Part shown: positions 1 to 7,393 of the stretch, in pieces | Layout: the number at the start of each line of letters is the position of its first letter | Position numbering within the stretch: the stretch's first letter is position 1 | DNA from: Planctomycetota bacterium | Lineage (GTDB): Bacteria; Planctomycetota; JAMOSO01 | Reading direction: 5' to 3' | DNA: 19,688 bases | NCBI GenBank assembly: GCA_027063065.1 | Contig: JAMOSO010000004.1 | Coordinates: 1-19,688, forward strand | Notes under the pieces: model-generated | The model's database searches: none | What the model saw: the letters and a program-made list of their open reading frames with translations, nothing else | What the model was told of the DNA's origin: nothing | Program-made: the position numbers and the translations under genes

Positions 1-198
1 GTTAGATTGTTTTTCTATTATTAAGCAGATATTGTCAAAACGATTTTTCAGAAAGTTAATAAAGGCAAACGTGCTATGCAGGTCTGAATTTGACGAACCC
101 GTCCAAATAGGAGCCTTGCTCCACAGTTGACTTAAAGAGCTTTCTGGGTCTTGTGTGCTCTTAGTATTTGCGGGTAATGCGAGTAATTGTTGAATAGA
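1..198 (-). other. start-less open reading segment, possible gene remnant
   Basis: This minus-strand frame stays open for 66 codons to the window edge and contains no ATG, GTG or TTG. Reading upstream in the same frame, there are three TAA codons (199-201, 208-210, 223-225) and then an ATG at 259-261 that opens a short hydrophobic run (MHLKFCLMLMTF). That could be the ruined signal peptide of a decayed secreted protein, followed by a plausible mature part (LLALPANTKSTQDPESS). I do not recognise a family. The opposite strand is also open from 2 to a TGA at 128-130 (43 codons), so it could instead be the tail of a plus-strand gene. Neither reading is secure; about 36-40 % of third positions are G or C in both, higher than the neighbouring genes appear to have. 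Confidence 0.25.
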
Positions 199-304
199 TT
201 ATAATATTTAAATAAAAGTAGTTTAAAATGTCATCAACATTAAGCAGAATTTAAGGTGCATGTTCCCTAGAAGATAACGCGGGTTGTCGGGTTGATAATG
301 TTTG

Positions 305-2161
305 CTAAATATTATTATTTTGAGCCCACAGAGCTAACATAGATAGAGCAAATAATTGATAAGAGTTATCAGTGATATTTTGCTTGTGTTGATTTAAAAG
401 GTTATCTAATTCCTTACGATAAAATAAGGTATTTAAAAAATTAGAATCATTTAATAATGTTCGCGTTGGTTTAAACCATTCTTTGCGATACCAGCGTGCT
501 AAAGGCACGCCAAAGCCCATTTTAGGGCGTTTAGTTATATTGTTCGGTAATATTTGTTTACCTATTGCATTTAATACTTTTTTGCGTGTATAACTGGCCG
601 TATAGTGCACAGGTAGGCTTGTTATAAAATCACTTAAATCTCTATCTAAAAATGGTGCGCGTACTTCCAATCCGTATGCCATAGAGGCACGATCAACTTT
701 TACTAAAATATCGTTTAACAAATATGTTTGTAAATCAATTTGCATTAATGCTTGGCGGATAGGTAAATCTTTAGATATGCCCGTTAATGGTTTAAGATTA
801 TTGTGAGAGTGTTTTAGCATCATATCTTTATATAGTTTTTGGCGTTGATATGTTTTAAATCTGCTAATTAATTCTAGGTAGCGATTTTTATTGTCTGTTG
901 CGCTAATGTCTAAAAGGCGTTGTATACGTCCAAAAAAAGTACGTTCTTCTTTGCGTTTGGGTAAGATGTTTTTTAGTGTATTAGCAAAATAAAGGCGTGT
1001 TTTTAATGGTAATAAATTACATATTTGAGCATAGTGCATCACTTGGTAGCGATAATATCCTCCTGCTAATTCGTCAGCACCGTCACCGCCTAACGCAACA
1101 CTTACTCGGCTTTTGGCAAATTTACTAAGCAACATTGTCGGCAATAAGGAACTGTCAGCAAAAGGTTCTTCAAATGTTTTGCTGGCATCAATTAAATTAT
1201 CCCAACTATTTGGGTTTACCTCTAAAAAATGATGTCGACTGCCAATTGCTGTGGCCACTTCTTGAGCGTAAGTGCGCTCATCATATTTGTTTTCGCTAAA
1301 TCCAATGCTAAAGGTATCGATAGGTTTATGGTTTAATTTGCTTGCCATATATGCTATTAACGAGGAATCTAATCCACCAGATAAAAATATGCCCAGAGGA
1401 ACATCAGAAACCAATCTTCTTTTAACAGATATTTCTAATAAATTTTTAGTTTGGTTTACAGCTTGTTTAAATGAACCGGTAAAAGTTGTTTTAAGTTTAG
1501 GTGTAAAATAATTTGTAATTTGCAATTGACCATCACTAAATACGGCATAACTGCCAGCGGGTAATTTTTTTATATCTTTGTATATGCTATGAGGTTCTGG
1601 TAAGTATTGGTATTGTAGGTACCAATTGATGGCTTGGTAATTAATAGCGTTATCAATCCAATTTAATTGGATTAATTGTGCCGGTCCAGAAGCACACGCA
1701 AACTGTTTGTTTTTAGTAGAGTAAAATAAAGGTTTTTGTCCAAAGCGATCTCTGGCGATATAAAAAACATTATTCTGTTTAAGATAAATTACTACGCTAA
1801 ACATACCGTTGACTTGATTAAAAGCTTTGGGGCCTATTTCTTCAAATAGATGTAATAAAACTTCGCTATCACTATTGCTTTGAAATTTATGTCCACGTTT
1901 TTCTAAATCAATTTGAAGTTTTTTATAATTATATATTTCACCATTGCAAATAATGGCAATGTCTTTTGTTTCGTTCCAGATAGGTTGTGTGCCACCGTCT
2001 ATATCAATGATAGATAGGCGTTGATGAGCTAATGTAGTTGCGCCCTGTATGTAAATACCTTGTCCATTTGGACCACGATGACTCATAGTGTTAAGGATTT
2101 GTTGTACATCGGATTTTTGCAAAGGTGTTAGGTTGTTATATGATGCAAAAATACCACACAT
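305..2161 (-). CDS. asnB: asparagine synthase (glutamine-hydrolysing) / amidotransferase
   Basis: This 618-residue class II glutamine amidotransferase fused to an ATP-dependent synthetase makes asparagine, or amidates a sugar acid, from glutamine, ATP and a carboxylate in the cytoplasm. The start fits because Met1 exposes Cys2 (MCGIF), the N-terminal nucleophile. Glutaminase motifs follow: SHRGPNG at 27-33, NGEIYN at 73-78, SDSE at 97-100 and RDRFGQKPL at 137-145. The synthetase half has the PP-loop SGGLDSS at 261-267, then LGGDGADELAGGYYR and VRAPFLDRDL. Length is normal for the long AsnB/AsnO type. Its ATG follows directly on the TAA of the membrane glycosyltransferase gene upstream, and its Shine-Dalgarno (AAGGA) lies in the last codons of that gene, so the two are coupled. 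Homologues of this type are often found in exopolysaccharide clusters, so a sugar-modifying role is possible. The general family is certain; the acceptor is not. Confidence 0.93.
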   Translation of the reverse strand: MCGIFASYNNLTPLQKSDVQQILNTMSHRGPNGQGIYIQGATTLAHQRLSIIDIDGGTQPIWNETKDIAIICNGEIYNYKKLQIDLEKRGHKFQSNSDSEVLLHLFEEIGPKAFNQVNGMFSVVIYLKQNNVFYIARDRFGQKPLFYSTKNKQFACASGPAQLIQLNWIDNAINYQAINWYLQYQYLPEPHSIYKDIKKLPAGSYAVFSDGQLQITNYFTPKLKTTFTGSFKQAVNQTKNLLEISVKRRLVSDVPLGIFLSGGLDSSLIAYMASKLNHKPIDTFSIGFSENKYDERTYAQEVATAIGSRHHFLEVNPNSWDNLIDASKTFEEPFADSSLLPTMLLSKFAKSRVSVALGGDGADELAGGYYRYQVMHYAQICNLLPLKTRLYFANTLKNILPKRKEERTFFGRIQRLLDISATDNKNRYLELISRFKTYQRQKLYKDMMLKHSHNNLKPLTGISKDLPIRQALMQIDLQTYLLNDILVKVDRASMAYGLEVRAPFLDRDLSDFITSLPVHYTASYTRKKVLNAIGKQILPNNITKRPKMGFGVPLARWYRKEWFKPTRTLLNDSNFLNTLFYRKELDNLLNQHKQNITDNSYQLFALSMLALWAQNNNI

Positions 2162-3406
2162 TTAGTTTTTCCTTAAAATAATAAGTATGCCTTGAGCGCA
2201 TAGCATAGACATAAAAGGTGTAATTGGCATCCTAAATCTAGGATGCGAATCTGGTCCAGTTATAGCTATTAAAATAATGCAAGATGTAAAACATAGCCAT
2301 TGCATGCTATCACTAAATTTAAATTTAAATTTTATTGCAGTTATGGCAATTAATATATAGGTTGCAAAGGTATATAGAACAAACGGTATTAAAAATAAAA
2401 TAGGCCATCCTGTTTTTTGAATATAATAAATTATGCCAGCTATTAGACCTTTGCTATTGATGATATTTAATGTACCTATAGAACCAATTTTAAATCCTAT
2501 TTTATTTAATAAATCGCCCGCAATAGGCATAAATAATACAAAACTTTTTTGCAGGTGTATGCCAAGATATGTAATAGGGTGAGCAAATATTATTTGTTTC
2601 CAACTTCTAGCAGCATAGAGAGCTTGAGATTGTGGGTGTTTTTGTAATTGTTTGTTAAACTTGGATTGCACCTGTGAAAATTTTTGATTGTTTATTTTGG
2701 CTTCTAATGCGGCAGCATGATATCTATATAGAGTTATATCGCCTACTGTGCCAATCGACCAAGTGCCAGCTATATTATGGGTGCGAATAACCCAAGGCAT
2801 CAACAGTAAGATGCTTAGCAATAAACCTAATAAATGTTTGTTTTGTTTTTTAATAATACAAAAAATCAAAAATACTCCTAAGACAAATATAGCAATCGGT
2901 CTGGTGTAACACATACCTGCCATACATATACCAAGGGCTATAGCACCAAGTTTGGTTTGTGTATTAAGCCAGATAATTGCCGACAGGAATAAACTTAAAA
3001 ATAAGGTTTCAGATAGTAAGCTCATTGCATACACGCACATAATCGGCGAGGCATAACAAATTATTATAGTGATTAATTTTATATTTTGATTTAATTTAAA
3101 AATCGTTGCAATCGTATAAAGTAAAAACAAGTTTAATATTTCTAAAAACAATTGAACCAGTATGATGCTTTTGGCTTTAGTGATATGTATTTTTGCTAAT
3201 ATATATAAAAAGATAGGATAACCAGGAGGTCTAAAAGTATGTGGTTTTAAGTCAATACTATATTGGTTAGTGCTTATTAGGTTGTCGCGTAGATTGATGT
3301 ATTCAAAAGAATCAGGACGATATAATTTAGATGTATCGGCAGTAAATAAAATAAAAATTCTAGCGCAAAACAATAGGGTAATTATTGATAAAAAAATATA
3401 TTTCAT
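2162..3406 (-). CDS. GT-C fold membrane glycosyltransferase (PMT/ArnT-like, GT39-type)
   Basis: This is a 414-residue integral membrane protein with about ten hydrophobic segments spread over its whole length. The first segment (residues 3-22) is followed by an outward loop carrying YRPDSFEY, with the acidic Asp placed as in the catalytic first loop of GT-C enzymes (protein mannosyltransferases, ArnT). The loop then has FRPPGYPIF, typical of the PMT_2 family. Such enzymes move a sugar from a polyprenyl-phosphate donor to a protein, lipid or glycan outside the membrane. The donor and acceptor cannot be read from the sequence. It is the first gene of a two-gene unit and abuts the amidotransferase gene with no spacer. 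I see no strong Shine-Dalgarno at its own ATG. It could also be a polymerase-like or uncharacterised membrane protein of the same fold. Confidence 0.75.
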   Translation of the reverse strand: MKYIFLSIITLLFCARIFILFTADTSKLYRPDSFEYINLRDNLISTNQYSIDLKPHTFRPPGYPIFLYILAKIHITKAKSIILVQLFLEILNLFLLYTIATIFKLNQNIKLITIIICYASPIMCVYAMSLLSETLFLSLFLSAIIWLNTQTKLGAIALGICMAGMCYTRPIAIFVLGVFLIFCIIKKQNKHLLGLLLSILLLMPWVIRTHNIAGTWSIGTVGDITLYRYHAAALEAKINNQKFSQVQSKFNKQLQKHPQSQALYAARSWKQIIFAHPITYLGIHLQKSFVLFMPIAGDLLNKIGFKIGSIGTLNIINSKGLIAGIIYYIQKTGWPILFLIPFVLYTFATYILIAITAIKFKFKFSDSMQWLCFTSCIILIAITGPDSHPRFRMPITPFMSMLCAQGILIILRKN

Positions 3407-3497
3407 GTGGGTAATGTTACTGTTAAAGGAGATTTATTAATAGCAATTACTATAATTTATTATGAATAATTATGCTTTTTAAGTGTTCGGGTTTGTT

Positions 3498-3525
3498 TTG
3501 AAATGACTTTATGTGTCGATAATAT
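3498..3525 (+). promoter_or_regulatory. probable sigma70 promoter of the serine acetyltransferase gene
   Basis: TTGAAA at 3498-3503 and TAATAT at 3520-3525 are separated by 16 bp. This places transcription start near 3532 and leaves an AT-rich leader of about 80 nt before the ATG at 3613. The match is 5/6 and 5/6 to the consensus, found by eye. Confidence 0.5.
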
Positions 3526-3612
3526 TGGTATAAGCTTGTATTTTAATTATGGTTTCTTTTAATACTTATTTTAATACTATTGTTGTCCCAAAAAGATAAT
3601 ATGAAAGAATAA

Positions 3613-4515
3613 ATGAATATGAATAATAAATTACGTCAAGAGATAGTTAAATCAATTGTTGCCACATATGAAAACTCACATGGGTTTAATCATATCGAAG
3701 GGCCAAATTTACCAGATAAGCAAGCTGTATTAGATATATTACAAGATTTAATCAGTATTGTATTTCCAAGTTTTGATAAGGAGCGCGCTTTACATTGGGA
3801 TATGGTAGAAGGTGTTATAGGTGATTTGGTGGATAAGGTTTATAAAAATTTAGTCTATCAAGTAAGTCGAGCTATTACTTATTCTGCTTGGACAAAACAA
3901 GAAAATATTGCAGATGTAAAAGATAAAGCTATTGCCAGTGTAGAAAATTTATTAAGAAGTATCCCCGATATTAGGAATGCTATAAAAACAGATGTTCAAG
4001 CAGCTTATGACGGAGATCCTGCGGCACAAAGTTTTGAAGAGGTGATAATAGCCTATCCCGGTTTATATGCGATAACAGTGCATAGGTTGGCTCATAATTT
4101 GTTTAATAGTGATATTCCAATTATACCTAGGATAATGAACGAACATGCGCATTCGAAAACAGGTATTGATTTGCATCCAGGCGCAACCATTGGCAATTAT
4201 TTTTTTATTGATCATGGTACTGGCGTTGTTATAGGCGAAACAACCACCATTGGTAACTATGTAAAAATTTATCAGGGTGTTACTTTAGGAGCTTTGTCTA
4301 TACCTAAAAACTCGCAAGAGATTAACGGTGTTAAGCGTCATCCTACTATCGAGGACGATGTTTGTATTTATTCTGGTGCAACTATTTTGGGTGGTAAAAC
4401 TAAAATAGGTACAGGTTCAGTAATAGGCGGTAATGTTTGGATTACTAAATCTATTAAACCGCATACTAAAGTGTATATTGGTAAACCAGATTTAATTGTG
4501 ATTCGTGATACATAA
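3613..4515 (+). CDS. cysE: serine O-acetyltransferase (EpsC/CysE type)
   Basis: This 300-residue enzyme transfers acetyl from acetyl-CoA to L-serine, giving O-acetylserine, the first step of cysteine synthesis. Residues 1-150 form the helical N-terminal part, longer than in E. coli CysE and like the EpsC branch. Residues 184-290 are the left-handed beta helix of hexapeptide repeats. The catalytic signature is clear: DLHPGATIG at 186-194, then DHGTG with Asp200-His201 (equivalent to the E. coli Asp-His pair), VVIGET, and IYQGVTLGA at 219-227. The protein ends in Thr, not in the Ile that E. coli CysE inserts into cysteine synthase, so that classic complex is not expected to form. A second in-frame ATG sits two codons downstream (3619); neither ATG has a strong Shine-Dalgarno. 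No sulfur genes are adjacent. A hairpin follows the stop. Confidence 0.95.
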   Translation: MNMNNKLRQEIVKSIVATYENSHGFNHIEGPNLPDKQAVLDILQDLISIVFPSFDKERALHWDMVEGVIGDLVDKVYKNLVYQVSRAITYSAWTKQENIADVKDKAIASVENLLRSIPDIRNAIKTDVQAAYDGDPAAQSFEEVIIAYPGLYAITVHRLAHNLFNSDIPIIPRIMNEHAHSKTGIDLHPGATIGNYFFIDHGTGVVIGETTTIGNYVKIYQGVTLGALSIPKNSQEINGVKRHPTIEDDVCIYSGATILGGKTKIGTGSVIGGNVWITKSIKPHTKVYIGKPDLIVIRDT

Positions 4516-4518
4516 TGA

Positions 4519-4548
4519 CACGGGTTTATTTTTTAGGATAAACCCGTG
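4519..4548. terminator. bidirectional terminator-like hairpin between convergent genes
   Basis: An 11-bp perfect inverted repeat (CACGGGTTTAT with ATAAACCCGTG) surrounds an 8-nt loop. It begins 3 nt after the cysE TAA and ends 6 nt before the stop of the convergent GH172 gene. The downstream T-run is weak on both strands, so it may act as a modest terminator or an RNA-end stabiliser. Confidence 0.55.
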
Positions 4549-4554
4549 CTTATT

Positions 4555-5694
4555 CTAAATTATTTCTAAATAATCTTTGTTTGGAAGTTTTGGAAATGGT
4601 GCAGTAGGTAAGTTTTGATACCAGTATGCAACTGATGATATATCGTCTTGTAAAGGCAAGTATCGACCATCTTTTCTCCATCCAAGAGCTTGCATAGTAA
4701 CTTTTAGTTTTTCTGTAAACCTAATTGGATCAGTTAAATGCCAACGATACATACTAAAACGTGTATTGGCGTTATATAATCCATCAGGTCTAATTACTAA
4801 AGGCACGCCGACATAAGGCGTGTTAAATTCTTGATATTGTTTGATATTGTGATTTTCAAAATTATATGATCCGCAAAAATAATCTTCTGTGCCTGTTCCA
4901 CATATTGTTGGAAATCCCGTAGAACCAGCCACTTCTTTGCCATCGGAGAGGTTTGGATTGTCATCATCATCTATATAAAATTTGATTTCACCTTCGCCCC
5001 ACCATTCGTTGTTGTTAAGTCCCCATGCCATATATGTGCCAACATAATGACCATGACCTTCAATGCTATCTAAAATAGTATATACTTCGCCATAGGGCAA
5101 TGGATTTACCCTGCGAAAGTGCGCGTGAAAATAAGCGGCATCTTCGGCTACTTCATTAAGAGCATAATTAATTTGGTAGTAAATGCGTGAATCTTGCGAG
5201 CTTATGTTTTCTAATTCTATACGGATGCGTTTGCGAAATGGCATTGGCCAATAACAGTTAAAAGCGCTACCAGGATTAACACATACAGCTAATGATGTAA
5301 CTTGAGCAAATTTAATTGACGCATACGCAGCTGCAAAAAAATCACCTATTGGACATTCTACACTTGGGTTTTCTTGATTGTCGTAATATATGCGTAAAAT
5401 GCTGTGGCGGTGCATGCCAGAAGGAGTCATCCATATTTGTTGTATACAGCCGGGCCCTTCGATGTCGGCTAATACAAATGTTTCGCCAGCTTTAATATCA
5501 TCAAAAGCGTGGGTTTTCCATCCTAAGCCCATTTCTCTTGAACCACCCCAAGCTTTGCCATTTTCATCCAAAGGTGGCATATCACGCGCACCGCCAGCAC
5601 GTTGACCAGTACGATTTTCAGAGCATATCGAACGGCTTTGTGCGTTTGATAGCAATGAGATATTTGATAAGCCACATTGTAATCCGTCAAACAT
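4555..5694 (-). CDS. DUF2961 / glycoside hydrolase family GH172 protein
   Basis: This 379-residue protein belongs to the DUF2961 family, now classed as GH172. Characterised members act on fructofuranose or D-arabinofuranose glycosides (difructose anhydride I enzyme, exo-D-arabinofuranosidases). Typical family stretches are KAWGGSREMGLGWK (47-60), IEGPGCIQQIWMT (78-90), RIYYDNQENPSVECPIGDFF (101-120), WWGEGEIKFYID (231-242) and GTGTEDYF (266-273). By family analogy Glu234 would be the nucleophile and Glu270 the acid/base. Between them lies an extra acidic loop (DDDNPNLSDGKEVAG, 243-257) that makes the spacing 36 residues, against 21 in the form I recall for the characterised enzyme. I see no signal peptide, so the enzyme is probably cytoplasmic. 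The start is fixed by GGAGAA 7 nt upstream. It diverges from an AraC regulator, which likely controls it. The substrate is unknown. Confidence 0.9.
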   Translation of the reverse strand: MFDGLQCGLSNISLLSNAQSRSICSENRTGQRAGGARDMPPLDENGKAWGGSREMGLGWKTHAFDDIKAGETFVLADIEGPGCIQQIWMTPSGMHRHSILRIYYDNQENPSVECPIGDFFAAAYASIKFAQVTSLAVCVNPGSAFNCYWPMPFRKRIRIELENISSQDSRIYYQINYALNEVAEDAAYFHAHFRRVNPLPYGEVYTILDSIEGHGHYVGTYMAWGLNNNEWWGEGEIKFYIDDDDNPNLSDGKEVAGSTGFPTICGTGTEDYFCGSYNFENHNIKQYQEFNTPYVGVPLVIRPDGLYNANTRFSMYRWHLTDPIRFTEKLKVTMQALGWRKDGRYLPLQDDISSVAYWYQNLPTAPFPKLPNKDYLEII

Positions 5695-5714
5695 AATAGT
5701 TCTCCATTTATTTA

Positions 5715-5787
5715 TTTGTTAAATATTTATATTATATTCATTATTTTTAATAAATTTATGGCAAAACTTAGCTTATTTTTGTTAAAT
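5715..5787. promoter_or_regulatory. divergent control region with direct repeat, candidate AraC operators
   Basis: The 101-bp gap between the divergent GH172 and AraC genes holds two identical copies of TTTGTTAAAT (5715-5724 and 5778-5787), 63 bp apart, close to six helical turns. One lies just upstream of the GH172 ribosome binding site and the other just before the araC ATG. A perfect TATAAT on the minus strand (5731-5736) has no recognisable -35, as expected of an activator-dependent promoter. The region is very AT-rich, so chance repeats are possible. Confidence 0.35.
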
Positions 5788-5795
5788 CTTAATAT

Positions 5796-6599
5796 ATGTC
5801 ATATTTTTATCGAAAATTATTTATTGATGTGGAACATTATGCAACCTTGCCATTTGCCATACGAGGTTTAGGTATTAATGAAAGCATGTCCGCCGATGAG
5901 ATTGTTAGGCCAAATGGAACAGAGGATTGGTTTATTTTATTTATGCAAAAAAATAAGGCTAAAATAGAAGGGGCGACTATATATCAAAATAAAATCATAA
6001 TTTGGCCACCGGGTTGTCCGCATAGGTATGGCGATACGGATAATGATTGGATACATAGTTGGATACATTGTAATGGTTCTAAGCTAGAAAGTATGGTGTC
6101 AGATTTAAGTTTACCTCTTAACAAATATTTTTTTGTCGATGATGATTTAATGATGCGGTCATTAATTGAATTATATCAAGAGATTTGTGATGTTAGGGGG
6201 GCGGACAAATCTATTTTAGAAAATTTATTTAAGGTTTTTTTATTGCGTTTGCGTAAAAATTATAAAAATTTTCAGCAGTTTCCTGCATTGGTTTATCAAA
6301 TTCGCTTAGCTATAGAACAAACATTTAATAAGTCAATTAATGTGGAATCTTATGCTAGAGAGTTTAATCTTAGTACTCCATATCTATGTAGTTTATATAA
6401 GCAGTATTATGGCACTACTATCAAACAAACTATTATTCGTATGCGTATGGAAATGGCATTGTATCTTTTGCGTAATATTAATTTATCGATTAGTGAAATT
6501 GCCAACCAAGTGGGTTACGGTGATGTTTTTCAATTTTCTAAGCAATTTAAACAGTATTTCACACATAGTCCCAAACAATACAGAAAATTGATTTTATAA
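5796..6599 (+). CDS. AraC-family transcriptional regulator
   Basis: This is a 267-residue regulator. The N-terminal part (about 1-100) looks like a cupin-type sugar-sensing half, with the family pattern 'IIIWPPGCPHRYGD' at 67-80 followed by a DWIHSWIHCNG strand (84-94). The C-terminal 100 residues are the double helix-turn-helix. The first helix-turn-helix is around 181-203 (INVESYAREFNLSTPYLCSL), the long linker helix carries RMRMEMALYLLRN (215-227), and the second helix-turn-helix has ISEIANQVGYGDVFQFSKQF followed by SPKQYR (258-263). It probably activates the divergent GH172 gene, and perhaps the SGNH hydrolase gene that starts 97 bp after its stop, in response to a sugar. No clear Shine-Dalgarno precedes the ATG, which suggests low expression. 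The ligand cannot be predicted. Confidence 0.93.
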   Translation: MSYFYRKLFIDVEHYATLPFAIRGLGINESMSADEIVRPNGTEDWFILFMQKNKAKIEGATIYQNKIIIWPPGCPHRYGDTDNDWIHSWIHCNGSKLESMVSDLSLPLNKYFFVDDDLMMRSLIELYQEICDVRGADKSILENLFKVFLLRLRKNYKNFQQFPALVYQIRLAIEQTFNKSINVESYAREFNLSTPYLCSLYKQYYGTTIKQTIIRMRMEMALYLLRNINLSISEIANQVGYGDVFQFSKQFKQYFTHSPKQYRKLIL

Positions 6600-6641
6600 A
6601 TTTATGTGGCATTTAATCTGTCTGTTATGGGGGTATTTAAA

Positions 6642-6669
6642 TTGACAACAATTTACCATTGTTTATTGT
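6642..6669 (+). promoter_or_regulatory. candidate promoter with an operator-like dyad before the SGNH hydrolase
   Basis: TTGACA at 6642-6647, a perfect -35, is followed after 16 bp by TATTGT (6664-6669). A dyad AACAAT-TTACC-ATTGTT occupies 6647-6663, almost exactly the spacer, where a bound repressor would block polymerase. Both elements were found by eye. Confidence 0.35.
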
Positions 6670-6696
6670 GTATTTTTTCTTTTTTTAGGTTAATTA

Positions 6697-7350
6697 ATGA
6701 AAATACAAAAAAATAGTAGATTAGTGATGATTGGTGATTCTATTACTGATGTTAGTAGAGTTAGACCAGTTGGCAATCCAAGGGGCGAGGGGTTGGGTAA
6801 AGGTTATGTTAATTTAGTTAATTCGATGCTTTTAACGGCTTATCCGCAGTTAGAAATAGGTGTTTTTAATACTGGTTGTTCTGGTAATAGAATTATTGAT
6901 TTAGAGGAGCGCTGGCAAAGTGATGTATTAGATTTAAAACCAGATTGGCTGTCGGTTATGATTGGTATTAATGATGTATGGAGGCATTTTGATAGTCCTC
7001 ATTCTGATATACAGGTTTCAATAGAAAAATATGAACAGGTTTTAGATGAATTGCTAGCTAAAACTAAGCCTATATTAAGCGGTGGTTTGATTTTGATGAG
7101 TCCGTATTTTATTGAGCCAAATAAGCAAGAGCCTATGCGGCAAATGATGGATGCTTATGGGTTAATTGTAAAAAAGATGGCTCAAAAATATGATGCTATT
7201 TTTATAGATATTCAAGCGGTGTTTGACGAAGCTACTAAATATCATAATCCAACTTTTATAGCTTGGGATCGTATCCATCCCGCAACACACGGGCACATGC
7301 TAATAGCCCGCGCTTTCTTAAATGCTATAGATTTTGATTTTAAAAATTAG
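6697..7350 (+). CDS. SGNH/GDSL-family hydrolase (probable carbohydrate esterase)
   Basis: This 217-residue protein has all SGNH blocks. Block I is MIGDSITD (11-18) with nucleophile Ser15. Block II is NTGCSGNRI (58-66), block III is MIGINDVW (88-95) with Asn92, and block V is WDRIHPATHGH (190-200) with Asp191 and His194. Closest in layout are acetylxylan and rhamnogalacturonan acetylesterase relatives, which remove acetyl groups from plant-type sugars. There is no signal peptide, so it should act in the cytoplasm on imported oligosaccharides, in step with the neighbouring GH172 enzyme, which also lacks one. It may be read from its own promoter or as the second gene after the AraC regulator (97-bp gap). 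The exact ester substrate cannot be told from sequence. Confidence 0.9.
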   Translation: MKIQKNSRLVMIGDSITDVSRVRPVGNPRGEGLGKGYVNLVNSMLLTAYPQLEIGVFNTGCSGNRIIDLEERWQSDVLDLKPDWLSVMIGINDVWRHFDSPHSDIQVSIEKYEQVLDELLAKTKPILSGGLILMSPYFIEPNKQEPMRQMMDAYGLIVKKMAQKYDAIFIDIQAVFDEATKYHNPTFIAWDRIHPATHGHMLIARAFLNAIDFDFKN

Positions 7351-7356
7351 TTTTGA

Positions 7357-7390
7357 TATAGAGCCATAATATTACAATCATGGCTCTATA
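7357..7390. terminator. terminator-like hairpin between SGNH hydrolase and glnS
   Basis: An 11-bp perfect stem (TATAGAGCCAT with ATGGCTCTATA) encloses a 12-nt loop. It lies between two convergent genes, 6 nt after one stop and 3 nt from the other. Short T-runs follow on both strands, so it may serve both transcripts. Confidence 0.6.
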
Positions 7391-7393
7391 GTT

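Noticed and set aside
199-261. Reassigned stop codon (TAA read as an amino acid)
   Set aside because: Several solid genes here end in TAA (cysE, the membrane glycosyltransferase, the AraC regulator), so TAA works as a stop in this genome.
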